A DNA stretch of 64,000 nt from Paraburkholderia silvatlantica (GCF_003096715.1 NZ_QEOL01000032.1:18258-82257); one strand, 5' to 3'; counted from the stretch's first letter, positions 18,482 to 28,325 are shown. Made by a program: numbers and translations. The notes: a model not told the origin generated them from the sequence alone.

Positions 18482-19600
18482 ATGCGCCACGTCGATGCCC
18501 GTTCCAGGTACGCTACGCTCGATGGGCTTCGTGGCGCTGCCGCCCTTCTTGTCCTCGTCGTTCATTTCCATTCTTTTTTCCATCTGCGCCCCCTCGCACA
18601 TGCTTACCTCGCCGTGGATCTGTTCTTCGCGATGAGCGGCTTTGTCATTGCGAGCGCCTACGACAACAAACTTGCATCTGGGGCCATGAACTGGCGCCAA
18701 TATGTCCTGCTTCGTCTGATCCGCCTGTATCCGCTCTATTTCGCCGGTCTCCTGCTTGGCGTCGTCGCTCTCTCGATCCGGCTTCCTGCATCCGATGCTC
18801 CGCTTATCGTCTCTGCTCTTCCAGCAAACGCATTGATGATGCCGACGCACGCAGCAGTGCGCGCGTACTACCCGTGGTCAGGGGTAAAGCCATTTATCTA
18901 TCCGCTGGACTTTCCAGCCTGGTCTCTATTCTTCGAGTTGCTTGCAAGCATCGCCTATGGTTTGTTCTTTCGCTTTCTGACGACGAAGGCGCTCATCGCC
19001 GTCATGTGCGCAAGCGCTATAGCGCTTGCGGTCGCGGCGCTCACGGTGGGTGTCGACAAAGGGCCTTACTGGGAAACTTGCTACGTGGGCTTTGCGCGCG
19101 TCGGCTACGCTTTTACTGCCGGACTGCTGCTCTACCGCTTCCAACGCCCCGGACGCAGGCAACACAATGCGGCTTCGATTGCCGTGGTGGTGCTGGCAAT
19201 CGGACTATTCGCCGTACCGTGGCCGAAGTCGGTGCAATCGGCGCAATGGTTGTTCGAGTTGCCTGTCGCGCTTGCCGTTGTTCCGGCGACAGTGTGGGTG
19301 GCGTCGCAAGTGGAGCCCGGTCCGCGACTCTTGCCGTTCTTTGCCTTTTCAGGTGCCGTGTCGTACGGCATTTACGTTTTGCACGTGCCGCTGGGGTTCA
19401 TTGTGCAGGACCTCGCGCCGATGACCGGCCTCCTGCGCCATCCGGGCCTCGTCTTGCCACCCGCACTCCTGCTGCTCACGTGGCTCGCGGACCGGTACTA
19501 CGACACACCCGTGCGCCGGGCACTGGCGTCGAGCACGCGAAACTGGTTCGCCACGCATGGCGCAAGCGCCACGGCTGCAGACGCGTCTGTTCCCCGATAG
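18482..19600 (+). CDS. Acyltransferase 3 (OafA/YrhL-like) membrane protein
   Basis: 372 residues, about 10 membrane helices. It opens with the family signature YATLDGLRGAAALLVLVVHF, followed by AVDLFFAMSGFVIA, RLIRLYPLYFAG and PAWSLFFELLAS; the conserved arginine and histidine residues proposed for acyl transfer are present. GAGG precedes the ATG at 18482. These enzymes O-acetylate or otherwise acylate surface polysaccharides or small molecules; the acceptor here is not known. Its base composition is a little less GC-rich than that of its neighbours. Confidence 0.85.
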   Translation: MRHVDARSRYATLDGLRGAAALLVLVVHFHSFFHLRPLAHAYLAVDLFFAMSGFVIASAYDNKLASGAMNWRQYVLLRLIRLYPLYFAGLLLGVVALSIRLPASDAPLIVSALPANALMMPTHAAVRAYYPWSGVKPFIYPLDFPAWSLFFELLASIAYGLFFRFLTTKALIAVMCASAIALAVAALTVGVDKGPYWETCYVGFARVGYAFTAGLLLYRFQRPGRRQHNAASIAVVVLAIGLFAVPWPKSVQSAQWLFELPVALAVVPATVWVASQVEPGPRLLPFFAFSGAVSYGIYVLHVPLGFIVQDLAPMTGLLRHPGLVLPPALLLLTWLADRYYDTPVRRALASSTRNWFATHGASATAADASVPR

Positions 19601-19721
19601 GGCCCGCGCCGCGCCTCTGCGCGCAGGCGCGGTCAGTGACAACGGGCTCGCAACGCCCGCGCGCTTTCCTGCAGTCGGGAACACGCGCTTGATCGCCGCT
19701 GTCTGCCTTGCCTTCCCCGCC

Positions 19722-21521
19722 TCAATCGAGCCTGAACTGGCCCACCGCATCCGCGAGACTGGCTGCCTGGCCGCGCAGCGCCGCCGCGGCAGCCGTCGAC
19801 TGCTCGACGAGCGCCGCGTTCTGCTGAACCATCTCGTCGAGCTGGCTGACCGCGCGGTTCACTTCCTGGATGCCGCGCGTCTGCTCACCGGCGGCGTGGG
19901 TGACCTCGGAGATGATGGTCGTCACGTTCGAGACGTTCGCCACGATCTCGTCCATCGTCGAGCCAGCGCGGCGTACGAGCTGCGAGCCCGAAGTCACGCT
20001 GGAAACGGTCGACTCGATCAGCGCCTTGATTTCGCGCGCCGCCTGCGCGCTGCGCTGGGCCAGGCTGCGCACCTCGCCCGCCACCACCGCGAAGCCGCGG
20101 CCCTGCTCCCCCGCGCGCGCCGCTTCCACGGCGGCGTTCAACGCGAGAATGTTGGTCTGGAACGCGATGCCGTCGATCACGCCGATGATGTCCGCGATCT
20201 TCACGGACGCCTTCTCGATGTCGCCCATCGTGTGCACGACGTCGCCGATCACCGAGCCGCCGCGCGAGGCCGCCTGGGAAGCGGTGGCCGCCGTCACGTC
20301 GGCCTGCTGCGCCGCGTTCGCCGACTGCGCGACCGTCGCCGTGATCTCCTCCATCGAGGCCGCGGTCTCCTCCAGGCTCGCTGCAGCAGACTCCGTGCGC
20401 CCCGACAGGTCGACGTTGCCCGCCGCGATCTCGTCGCTCGCGGTACGCACCGACTCGCTCGCATCGCGGATGTGGCGCATGACGTCGCGCACCTTGTCCA
20501 TGAACGCGTTGAACGAGCGCGCGATCTGCGCGACTTCATCGTTGCCCGTGGCGGGCAGGCGCTTCGTCAGATCGCCCTCGCCGGCGCTGATCGCGTCCAT
20601 CGCGTCGCGCACGCGCGAAAGGCGCTGGAACGACACAGCCGTCGTCGCAGCCGCGATCGCCGCCGCCGCCACGGCGATCACCACGAGCGCGATGAGCGAC
20701 GCCGTGAGCAGCGAGCGCATGGCCGCCGTCGCATCGGCGCGGTCGAAAGCGACGACCAGGCGCCAGTCGGTGCCCGGAATCGTTTGCGCACGCATGAGCT
20801 TGATGTCGCCCTTCACGTCCACCTTCAATGGCTCGCTCGCCGAGAACAGCGCATTCAGGCGATCGCCGGCGAGTTCGGGCGCGAGCTCCGCCACGGGCTT
20901 GAGCGTGAGCTGCGAGTCGGGGTGCGCGACGATCGCGCCGCTCGCGTCGACGAGCATGCCGAAGCTCGCCGGCGTAGGTTGAATCGAGCGGACGTTGGCG
21001 ATCACGTTGTCCATCGCGACGTCGCCGGAGATGACGCCCTTCACGGCGCCGTCGCGAATGACCGGCACCGCGAACGCCACCACGAGCTTGCCCGTGCCCA
21101 CGTCCACATAGGGCGGCGTGACGACCGCCTTGCCCGCCGCGACGGCCTGCCTGTACCACGGGCGCCCGGTCGGATCGTAGTCGGGCGGAATGCCGGTCGG
21201 GTCGGAGAACTTCGCCGTGCGGTCGGCATAGCCCACGTAGACGTTCGTGAAGCCGCCCGCTGCCGCAATCTGCTTGAGCGCCGGCACGGGATCGGGCGCG
21301 AGCACGGCGTCCTGGAGCGAGTCGATCATCCGCACGTGCGTCGCGACCCACTCGGCAATGCCCTGGGCGTGGCTCGCTTCGAGCGCCGTGAGCGTGCTGT
21401 CGATCGAATCCTTGCTGTGCGAGTCGGCGACGAAATAATCGAGCGCCGTATTCGCGGCAAGCGCGCTCACGACAATGACGACACATAGCGCGACGATGCG
21501 CGCGCGGATGGTGGAAAACAT
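19722..21521 (-). CDS. Methyl-accepting chemotaxis protein with dCache sensor
   Basis: 599 residues. An N-terminal helix (IVALCVVIVVSALAAN) leads into a periplasmic double-Cache region of about 250 residues with GYADRTAKF, PTGRPWYRQAVAAGKAVVTP and PYVDVGTGKLVVAFAVPV, a second helix (SLIALVVIAVAAAAIAAATT), a HAMP domain, and the signalling hairpin tip DIIGVIDGIAFQTNILALNA with AAVEAARAGEQGRGFAVVAG. Cache domains of this type often bind amino acids or other small ligands. No CheB/CheR-tethering pentapeptide is seen at the end (QFRLD). Isolated chemoreceptor; ligand unknown. Confidence 0.92.
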   Translation of the reverse strand: MFSTIRARIVALCVVIVVSALAANTALDYFVADSHSKDSIDSTLTALEASHAQGIAEWVATHVRMIDSLQDAVLAPDPVPALKQIAAAGGFTNVYVGYADRTAKFSDPTGIPPDYDPTGRPWYRQAVAAGKAVVTPPYVDVGTGKLVVAFAVPVIRDGAVKGVISGDVAMDNVIANVRSIQPTPASFGMLVDASGAIVAHPDSQLTLKPVAELAPELAGDRLNALFSASEPLKVDVKGDIKLMRAQTIPGTDWRLVVAFDRADATAAMRSLLTASLIALVVIAVAAAAIAAATTAVSFQRLSRVRDAMDAISAGEGDLTKRLPATGNDEVAQIARSFNAFMDKVRDVMRHIRDASESVRTASDEIAAGNVDLSGRTESAAASLEETAASMEEITATVAQSANAAQQADVTAATASQAASRGGSVIGDVVHTMGDIEKASVKIADIIGVIDGIAFQTNILALNAAVEAARAGEQGRGFAVVAGEVRSLAQRSAQAAREIKALIESTVSSVTSGSQLVRRAGSTMDEIVANVSNVTTIISEVTHAAGEQTRGIQEVNRAVSQLDEMVQQNAALVEQSTAAAAALRGQAASLADAVGQFRLD

Positions 21522-21722
21522 GGGGGAATGCCGTGTGGGATAAGAGGAGGGAAGCCGCAAAAGCCCGATCTGGAACTATCAGGGTTTACGGCAAGCCACA
21601 CGATGTTCTTGAGGGCGCATCCGTAGAAGATGCACCTGGATCGCTTACCTGCGGGAAAATAACGGACGATAGGCGAAATTATCAGACAAATAGATGGCAA
21701 TCACCTGGCCTGCCGTGCCGGC

Positions 21723-22343
21723 CTACTTGCCGGCGCCCACCGCCTTCTTCTCGCCGATGCGGCTTTCCTTGCCCGCGATGAGCTTCGCGATGTTCCCGCG
21801 ATGCCGCCAGAACAGCAGCACGCTCATGGCGAGGATGGCGAGCGCGACGATGCGCGGGCCGAACATGAACACATAGTAGAGCGGCGCGAACACGGCGGCC
21901 GCCAGCGCCGCGAGCGACGAGTAGCGCGTGAAGAACGCGACGATGAGCCAGGTGGCGAGCGTGGCGATACCGAGAACCGGATTCACGGCGAGCAGGACGC
22001 CGGCCGCGGTGGCGACGCCCTTGCCGCCCTTGAAGCGGAAGAACACCGGATACAGGTGGCCGAGGAACACGGCGATCGCCGCGAGCGCGACGGCGGCATC
22101 GCCCAGACCGTAACGCGGGCCGAACTGCACGACGAGCCAGACGGCCAGCCAGCCCTTGAACGCATCGCCGATCAGCGTGAGGATCGCGGCCTTCCTGTTG
22201 CCGCTGCGCAGCACGTTGGTCGCGCCGGGATTGCCGGAGCCGTAGGAGCGCGGATCGTCGAGGCCCATGAAGGCGCTCACGATCACGGCGAACGAAACCG
22301 AGCCGATCAGATAGGCAAGAACGGCGACGAACAGGTTGTACAT
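21723..22343 (-). CDS. plsY: Acyl-phosphate:glycerol-3-phosphate acyltransferase
   Basis: 206-residue inner-membrane enzyme that makes lysophosphatidic acid from acyl-phosphate. The three conserved blocks are present: SYGSGNPGATNVLRSGN, FLGHLYPVFFRFKGGKGVAT and the C-terminal RHRGNIAKLIAGKESRIG. The ATG at 22341-22343 (MYNLFVAVLAYLIGS) fits the family; a longer frame adds non-membrane sequence. It is followed by a chemoreceptor gene in the same direction. Confidence 0.95.
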   Translation of the reverse strand: MYNLFVAVLAYLIGSVSFAVIVSAFMGLDDPRSYGSGNPGATNVLRSGNRKAAILTLIGDAFKGWLAVWLVVQFGPRYGLGDAAVALAAIAVFLGHLYPVFFRFKGGKGVATAAGVLLAVNPVLGIATLATWLIVAFFTRYSSLAALAAAVFAPLYYVFMFGPRIVALAILAMSVLLFWRHRGNIAKLIAGKESRIGEKKAVGAGK

Positions 22344-22509
22344 GCACGAAACCCGGATGAAGTGGAACGATGCGCGCCGGGCGGTGGCGATGGTCATCGC
22401 CGCCCGGCAACGCGCGACGGCGCTCATTCTACCGAAGCGCGGGCGCGCCCTGCCCGCGCACCAGGGTTAATCAGGGAACCAACGGCAGCGGGCGGCGCCC
22501 ATGCGCGCG

Positions 22510-23001
22510 CTAGTCGACGCTTGCGCACTGCACCGGTTTGGCGTTGAGAAGCGTCGTCAGCGCCGCGGGCGCAAGGCTCACGAGATAGCCGCGACGGCCG
22601 CCGTTGAGCCAGATCTCGTCGAGTTCGAGTATGGTCGACTCGACATACACGGGCATGGCTTTCTTCGTGCCGAAGGGCGACGTGCCGCCCACCAGATAAC
22701 CCGAATGGCGGTTCGCGACTTCGGGCTTGCAAGGCTCGATGCGCTTCGCGCCGATTTGCCGCGCGAGATTCTTCGTCGACACCTTGCGGTCGCCATGCAT
22801 GAGGACGATGAGCGGCTTGGCGTGCTCGTCCTCCATCACGAGCGTCTTGACGACGCGATGCTCGTCCACGCCGAGCTGGCGCGCGGATTCTTCCGTGCCG
22901 CCATGCTCGACATACTCGTAGGGATGCTCGCCGAATGCGACGCCCGCGCGGCGCAGCATCTGCGTGGCGGGCGTTTCGGACACATGTTTCGTTTTGCTCA
23001 T
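22510..23001 (-). CDS. ybaK: Cys-tRNA(Pro)/Cys-tRNA(Cys) deacylase
   Basis: 163 residues of the YbaK/ProX editing family, which clear mischarged Cys-tRNA(Pro) made by ProRS. Motifs: HPYEYVEHGG near the N-terminus, VVKTLVMEDEHAKPLIVLMH containing the conserved lysine, KVSTKNLARQIGAKRI, and HSGYLVGGTSPFGTKK. Length is standard. Confidence 0.93.
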   Translation of the reverse strand: MSKTKHVSETPATQMLRRAGVAFGEHPYEYVEHGGTEESARQLGVDEHRVVKTLVMEDEHAKPLIVLMHGDRKVSTKNLARQIGAKRIEPCKPEVANRHSGYLVGGTSPFGTKKAMPVYVESTILELDEIWLNGGRRGYLVSLAPAALTTLLNAKPVQCASVD

Positions 23002-23056
23002 CGGCGCATTGTAATCGCACGGCCTGCAACGGCTGCGTCAAACGCGTATGCCAGGG

Positions 23057-24037
23057 TCAGCCGCGCGGATGATGCTTCTCGTGCAGCAGACGCAGCCGCT
23101 CGCGCGCGACGTGCGTATAGATCTGCGTCGTGGAGATGTCGCTGTGGCCGAGCAGAAGCTGCACGACCCGCAGGTCCGCGCCGTGATTGAGCAGGTGCGT
23201 GGCGAACGCGTGGCGCATCGTGTGCGGCGAGAGCGGCGCATGGACGCCCGCCGCCGCCGCGTGGCGCTTGATGATGTGCCAGAACTGCTGGCGCGTCATG
23301 CCTTCGGCGCGCGCGGTCACGAAGAGCGCGTCGGCCGTGCGCGCGCCGAGCAGCACCGGCCGCGCCTCGCGCAGGTAGCGCCCGATCCACGCGTGCGCCT
23401 CCTCGCCGAACGGAATGAGCCGCTCCTTCGAGCCCTTGCCGAGCACGCGCACGACGCCTTCGTTCAGGCCCACCTCGACGGTCTTGAGCGTGACGAGTTC
23501 GGTCACGCGCAGGCCGCTTGCGTACATCAGTTCCAGCATCGTGCGATCGCGCAGGCCGAGCGGCGTCTCGACGTCGGGGGCGCCCAGCAGCGCCTCGACC
23601 TGCGCCTCGCTCAAGGTGGACGGAAAGCGCGGCGCCTGCTTCGCCGAGCGGATGCGCACGGTCGGGTCCGAATGCACGCGCTGCTCGCGCAGCGCCCAGC
23701 CGTAGTAGCGCCGAAACACCGAAAGGCGCCGGTTCGCGGAAGTGGATTTATCGTCCTTGCGGCGTGCGCTGTAGGCGAGCAAATCGTCTTCGTGGGTCGT
23801 GTCGAGCGAATTGGAGCGCTCGCGCGCGAGCCACTGCGCGAACAGGCGCAAATCGCGCCGGTAGGCGTCGAGCGTGTTGCGCGAGAGGCCGTGCTCGAGC
23901 CACATGGCGTCGCAGAACGTGTCGATGGCGCTCAGGCTCGATGCCAGCGCTTCGGCCGCGGCGGGGTCGAGCGCCTGCTGCGCTTCGTCGGCGGCATCGC
24001 TTGCGGCAAGCGGCGGCGGATTCGTCGTCATCGTCAT
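23057..24037 (-). CDS. xerD: Site-specific tyrosine recombinase XerD
   Basis: 326 residues. N-terminal SAM-like DNA-binding domain (CDAMWLEHGLSRNTLDAYRR DLRLFAQWL) and C-terminal catalytic domain with Arg in MYASGLRVTELVTL, Lys in LGKGSKERLIPF, HTMRH in LSPHTMRHAFATHLL, and GHSDISTTQIYTH with the nucleophile tyrosine. This is chromosome dimer resolution housekeeping, not part of the island. The ATG at 24035-24037 follows the ogt stop by four bases, so ogt and xerD are co-transcribed. Confidence 0.94.
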   Translation of the reverse strand: MTMTTNPPPLAASDAADEAQQALDPAAAEALASSLSAIDTFCDAMWLEHGLSRNTLDAYRRDLRLFAQWLARERSNSLDTTHEDDLLAYSARRKDDKSTSANRRLSVFRRYYGWALREQRVHSDPTVRIRSAKQAPRFPSTLSEAQVEALLGAPDVETPLGLRDRTMLELMYASGLRVTELVTLKTVEVGLNEGVVRVLGKGSKERLIPFGEEAHAWIGRYLREARPVLLGARTADALFVTARAEGMTRQQFWHIIKRHAAAAGVHAPLSPHTMRHAFATHLLNHGADLRVVQLLLGHSDISTTQIYTHVARERLRLLHEKHHPRG

Positions 24038-24041
24038 TCTG

Positions 24042-24527
24042 TTATCGCAGCTCAAACCGGTTCGACGTGCATTCGTGGGCGAGCAGCCAGCGCTTCACGT
24101 CGCGAAAGAAGCCTTCGCCGCCGTGATGCGCGAAGCCGCCCAGGCCGCTCGCCGACACCACGCGATGACACGGGATCACGAGCGGAAAGGGATTGTCGCC
24201 GCATGCCTGGCCCACGGCGCGCGGGCTGAGCCCGCCAATGCGCTGCGCGAGTTCGCCGTAGGTGAGGACTTCGCCCGCTTCGATTGCGCAGATGCCGTCC
24301 CACACGCGCCGCTGGAATCCGGTGCCAAGCGGTGCGAGCGGCAGGTCGAAACCGGCGTCGGCGTTCCCGAAATACCGGCCGATCTGCCCGGCCGCGCGCG
24401 CGGCGAGTTCGCAATCGGGCTCGACACTCGCCGTCTGTCCCGGCAGATAGACGATCTCGCGCAGCGCTTGTCCGAGCGTGCGGATGCCTACCTTGCCGAA
24501 TGGCGCGTCGATCACTGCGTTGAACAT
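24042..24527 (-). CDS. ogt: Methylated-DNA--[protein]-cysteine S-methyltransferase
   Basis: 161 residues. Suicide DNA-repair protein taking methyl groups from O6-methylguanine onto the cysteine of VIPCHRVVSASGLGGFA. The helix-turn-helix region FQRRVWDGICAIEAGEVLTYG is intact. ACAGGAG lies ahead of the ATG at 24525-24527. No Ada N-terminal domain, so it is the constitutive Ogt type. Confidence 0.95.
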   Translation of the reverse strand: MFNAVIDAPFGKVGIRTLGQALREIVYLPGQTASVEPDCELAARAAGQIGRYFGNADAGFDLPLAPLGTGFQRRVWDGICAIEAGEVLTYGELAQRIGGLSPRAVGQACGDNPFPLVIPCHRVVSASGLGGFAHHGGEGFFRDVKRWLLAHECTSNRFELR

Positions 24528-24691
24528 CGTCGTCTCCTGTCGATTCGGAGTTAGCGCTTCAGCGCTGACTGCGATCCCATGCAAAGCCGTGCGCGAGCGT
24601 TGCACGCCATGTTGCCGCGTTGTGCGCGCGATTGCCAGCGCGCCGTCGTTCGGTTTCAGGTCCATGTCCGCCTGCGCCGTCTTCATCCGCA

Positions 24692-26089
24692 TCACGCCGC
24701 TTCGAGGGCCCAAAGCACGTGCTCGCGCACGACGGCCGACGCGTCGTGCTCGCGCTCGCGCAGCGCCTTCACGATCGCGGCGCGCGCGGCGGCGCGCCCG
24801 TTATCCGCGCCTTCACGCGGTGCGCGCAGCGCATTGCCCATCGCCACCGCGATATTGCGCGACCAGCTTTCATAGCCGATGCGCCGTATCGCGCTGCCCT
24901 GCATGCGCTCGTCGAACTGCGCCGCGCTCCAGCCGAACAGGTCGACGAGACTCGCGCGATCGAGCCCGTGACGCACGTCGAAATCCGCCACGGGCGCGGC
25001 CTTCGCGAACTTGTTCCATGGGCACACGAGCTGGCAGTCATCGCAGCCATACACATGATTGCCGATCAGCTCGCGCAGTTCCAGGGGAATACTGCCCTTC
25101 AACTCGATCGTGAGATAGGAGATGCAGCGGCGCGCATCCACGCGATACGGCCCGGTGATCGCGCCCGTCGGGCACGCGTCGATGCAGCGCGTGCAACTGC
25201 CGCAATGCGCGCCCGGCGTTTCGGGCGCGGCGCCGGCTGCACCGCGTTCGTGCGCGTCGGCGTCGGTGGGCAGCGGCACGTCCACGTAGATTTCGCCGAG
25301 AAAGAAGAGCGAGCCCGCGTCGCGCTGCAGGAGCAGCGTGTGCTTGCCGCGCCAGCCCACGCCCGCCTTCTGCGCAAGCTCGACTTCGAGCACCGGCGCG
25401 GAGTCGGTGAACACGCGAAAGCCGAACTGGCCGATCTCGGCCTCGATACGCTCGGCAAGTTGCTGCAGACGCGCGCGCAACACCTTGTGATAGTCGCGCC
25501 CGCGCGCGTAGATCGACACGACGGCGGCATGCGGGTCGGCGAGACGCGCGTGCTCGCGCAGACGCCAGTCGGCGTGAATGCGCTCGCGGGCACCGTTCGT
25601 GCCGGCTTCGGTGCCGGCGCTCCCGCTGCGATCAGGCCCGCCTTGCGAAACACTTTCGCGCGTCTTTCCCACTGCATTCGGCGCGAGCGTATCGATGGGC
25701 AAATAGGCCATGCGTGCGGTGATCACGCGTCGCGTGCCGGCCACAAGCTCGGCTGGCCGCGCGCGTTTCATCCCATGTTTGGCCATATAATCCATCTCGC
25801 CGTGGCAGCCTGCTTCGAGCCACGCGGCGAGGCCCGCCTCGGCATGGGAAAGGTCGGTGTCACTGATACCGATCGCACCGAACCCCAGCTCGCGCCCCCA
25901 CGTCCGGATGCGCGCCGCGAGCGCGGCGAGCGCCGCCTCATCGAGCGGCATGGCCTGCCCGGCAGCAGGCGCAGACGAATCTCGCGGCGCCTGTGCCTGA
26001 ACACGCGCCTGAGCGGACGTCGGGTCGAGCGCCTCCGAAGACGCGCGCGCATGCTGCGCGGAATTGGGAGGGGAATGCGTGGGGTTCAT
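24692..26089 (-). CDS. queG: Epoxyqueuosine reductase
   Basis: 465 residues. The last step of queuosine tRNA modification: reduction of epoxyqueuosine by a cobalamin and two-[4Fe-4S] enzyme. Both clusters are visible: CGSCTRCIDACPTGAI and CDDCQLVCPWNKFAK, with the catalytic-acid region FTDSAPVLEVELAQKAGVGW. Two low-complexity stretches are extra relative to shorter family members: the first 45 residues and about 40 residues around NAVGKTRESVSQGGPDRS. The ATG at 26087-26089 lies only 17 bp from the divergent tsaE start. Confidence 0.94.
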   Translation of the reverse strand: MNPTHSPPNSAQHARASSEALDPTSAQARVQAQAPRDSSAPAAGQAMPLDEAALAALAARIRTWGRELGFGAIGISDTDLSHAEAGLAAWLEAGCHGEMDYMAKHGMKRARPAELVAGTRRVITARMAYLPIDTLAPNAVGKTRESVSQGGPDRSGSAGTEAGTNGARERIHADWRLREHARLADPHAAVVSIYARGRDYHKVLRARLQQLAERIEAEIGQFGFRVFTDSAPVLEVELAQKAGVGWRGKHTLLLQRDAGSLFFLGEIYVDVPLPTDADAHERGAAGAAPETPGAHCGSCTRCIDACPTGAITGPYRVDARRCISYLTIELKGSIPLELRELIGNHVYGCDDCQLVCPWNKFAKAAPVADFDVRHGLDRASLVDLFGWSAAQFDERMQGSAIRRIGYESWSRNIAVAMGNALRAPREGADNGRAAARAAIVKALREREHDASAVVREHVLWALEAA

Positions 26090-26106
26090 CACGACATTTT
26101 ACGAGA

Positions 26107-26694
26107 ATGCCCGACACGCCCGGTCACGACCACGCGCCGCTTTCGCTTGATCCCTCCGCCGACGTTCTCCTCGAGCGCCGTTTCGATCTCGCCGATGCCG
26201 ACGCCACCGACGCCTTCGGCGCACGCTTTGCGCACGCGCTCGATTCGCTGCGCGCGAGTCAGGCGGAAGACCACGGCGCACCGCCCTTTCACGGCCTGCA
26301 CGTGCAGCTGCACGGCGACCTCGGCGCGGGCAAGACCTCGCTCGTGCGCGCCACGTTGCGCGCGCTCGGCCACACGGGCCGCGTGCGCAGCCCCACCTAC
26401 ACGCTCGTCGAACCGTACACGGTCGCAACGCCGGGTAAGCCGAATGGGGAACTCCAGCTTTACCACTTCGATCTGTACCGTTTCAGCGATCCGGCCGAAT
26501 GGGCCGACTCGGGCTTTCGCGAATACTTCGCGCAAGGTGCGGTATGCCTCGTCGAATGGCCGCAACGCGCGGGCGGCCTGCTTGGCGTACCCGATCTCGT
26601 GTTCTCGCTGGAGCCGGATGCAAGCGGCGCAGGCCGCGTGCTCACCGCCTACGCATACAGCGCATCAGGAAAGGCATGTCTAGAAAGATGTTAA
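26107..26694 (+). CDS. tsaE: tRNA t6A biosynthesis ATPase TsaE
   Basis: 195 residues. ATPase that drives the TsaB-TsaD complex making threonylcarbamoyladenosine-37 in tRNA. The Walker A is HGDLGAGKTSLVRATLRALG; RSPTYTLVEPY and LYHFDLYRFSDP are family hallmarks, and CLVEWPQRAGG ends the core. About 30 residues longer at the N-terminus than E. coli TsaE. Its end overlaps the amiC start by 19 bp, an arrangement common in proteobacteria. Confidence 0.93.
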   Translation: MPDTPGHDHAPLSLDPSADVLLERRFDLADADATDAFGARFAHALDSLRASQAEDHGAPPFHGLHVQLHGDLGAGKTSLVRATLRALGHTGRVRSPTYTLVEPYTVATPGKPNGELQLYHFDLYRFSDPAEWADSGFREYFAQGAVCLVEWPQRAGGLLGVPDLVFSLEPDASGAGRVLTAYAYSASGKACLERC

Positions 26695-28241
26695 TCAAAC
26701 CGTTCCGCTCGATCGAATCGGCCGCCACCGCCACGCACAACTGGCGTCGCCGGCAGATTCTGAAGGCGGGCGCCTCCACGCTCGTGCTCGGTCTTGCCGT
26801 GCCGCGCCTCGCGTGGGCCACGTCGGTTGTCGGCGTGCGCGTGTGGCCCGCGCGAGACTACACCCGCGTCACCATCGAATCGGACCAGCCGCTGCAGAAC
26901 ACGCAGCAACTGCTGCAGGGCCCCGATCGTCTCGTCGTCGATCTCACCGGGCTCGATCTCGACGACGCGCTCAGGAACCTCGTCTCCAAGATCACGCCGA
27001 ACGATCCGCAGATCCAGGCCGTGCGCGTGGGCCAGTATCAGCCGCACGTGGTGCGCATGGTGTTCGACCTCAAGGGCGGCGTGAAGCCCCAGGTGTTCAC
27101 GCTTGCCCCGATCGGCTCGTACAGGTACCGGCTCGTGTTCGACCTTTATCCGGCGGTCGCGCCCGACCCGCTCATGGACCTGCTCGCGCAAACCGAGCGC
27201 AAGCAGCAGCAGCTCGACGCCCACCAGGCGATGAACGACAGCGCGCCGCCGCCGTCCACGCCGTCCACGCTCACGGGCCCGAACACCCCGCCCGCGCACG
27301 ACAACAGCGACGCATTTTTCGAGCGCTACGCGCAGAACGACGCGGGCGGCTTGCCGGGCGCGCCGCCCGCCACGCCGCCCGCGCCTCCGGCGGTGCTCGC
27401 GCCGCGTCCGGGCAAGCCCGCCGCGCCGAAGCCGCCCGTCCTCGCCCAGCGCAACAACAACAATGACGACGACAGCGCGGGCGGCGACAACTACGGCTTC
27501 ACCGCGCCGAAGTCCACCCGGGGCGGCACCACGCGCCTGTTGACCGTCGCGATCGATCCGGGCCACGGCGGCGAAGACCCGGGCGCGATCGGCAGCGCGG
27601 GCACCTACGAGAAGCACGTCGCGCTCGACATCGCGAAGAAGCTGCGCGCGAAGATCGACGCCCAGCCCAACATGCGCGCGATGATGACGCGCGACGCCGA
27701 CTTCTTCGTGCCGCTGAACGTGCGCGTGCAGAAGGCGCGCCGCGTGGGCGCGGACCTGTTCGTCTCGATTCACGCCGACGCGTTCACCACGCCCGAGGCG
27801 CGCGGCTCGTCGGTATTCGCGCTTTCCGAGCACGGTGCTTCGAGCGCCGCGGCGCGCTGGATGGCGAACAAGGAGAACGCGTCGGACCAGATCGGCGGCA
27901 TCAGCGTGCAGACGGCCGACGCCGCCGTGAACCGCGCGCTCTTCGACATGTCGACGACGGCGCAGATCCGCGACTCGCTGCGTTACGGCGGCTTCGTGCT
28001 CAACGAGGTGGGCGAAATCAACAAGCTGCACAAGGGCTCGGTCGAGCAGGCGGGCTTTGCCGTGCTCAAGGCGCCCGACATTCCGTCGATCCTCGTGGAG
28101 ACGGCCTTCATCAGCAATCCAGAAGAAGAAAGCAAGCTCAACGACGACGCCTATCGCGACAAGATGGCGAACGCGATTCTCAAGGGCATCAAGCGCTATT
28201 TCGCGGCCAATCCGCCGCTCGCGAAGAGCCGCATGACCTGA
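26676..28241 (+). CDS. amiC: N-acetylmuramoyl-L-alanine amidase AmiC
   Basis: 521 residues. A twin-arginine signal (NWRRRQILKAGASTLVLGLA, cleavage near LAWA) predicts Tat export, as for E. coli AmiC. Then come an AMIN septal-targeting domain (about 50-165), a long P/A/Q/N-rich linker (about 190-285), and the zinc amidase_3 domain (290-515) with IDPGHGGEDPGAIG, SIHADAFTTPEARGSSVF and ILVETAFISNPEEE. It splits septal peptidoglycan during cell separation. AGGAAAGGC precedes the ATG at 26676; a second ATG four codons on is possible. Confidence 0.94.
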   Translation: MSRKMLIKPFRSIESAATATHNWRRRQILKAGASTLVLGLAVPRLAWATSVVGVRVWPARDYTRVTIESDQPLQNTQQLLQGPDRLVVDLTGLDLDDALRNLVSKITPNDPQIQAVRVGQYQPHVVRMVFDLKGGVKPQVFTLAPIGSYRYRLVFDLYPAVAPDPLMDLLAQTERKQQQLDAHQAMNDSAPPPSTPSTLTGPNTPPAHDNSDAFFERYAQNDAGGLPGAPPATPPAPPAVLAPRPGKPAAPKPPVLAQRNNNNDDDSAGGDNYGFTAPKSTRGGTTRLLTVAIDPGHGGEDPGAIGSAGTYEKHVALDIAKKLRAKIDAQPNMRAMMTRDADFFVPLNVRVQKARRVGADLFVSIHADAFTTPEARGSSVFALSEHGASSAAARWMANKENASDQIGGISVQTADAAVNRALFDMSTTAQIRDSLRYGGFVLNEVGEINKLHKGSVEQAGFAVLKAPDIPSILVETAFISNPEEESKLNDDAYRDKMANAILKGIKRYFAANPPLAKSRMT

Positions 28242-28273
28242 GCGCCGCGTGGGGCATCCGGCGGCTTCGCAAG

Positions 28274-28308
28274 CGCCGCGCAAGCCTTCGGGCTGGCGCG
28301 GCGTTTTT
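28274..28308 (+). terminator. Terminator after amiC
   Basis: CGCCGCGC-A-AGCC-TTCG-GGCT-G-GCGCGGCG followed by TTTTT. A 12-bp stem with one mismatch and a stable UUCG tetraloop; it separates converging amiC and eamA. Confidence 0.85.
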
Positions 28309-28325
28309 CCTCCGGCGCGCAGGCG

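Noticed and set aside
23057..24037. xerD as integrase of a second island
   Set aside because: Full XerD motifs, host-like composition, and conserved company with ogt, queG and ybaK.
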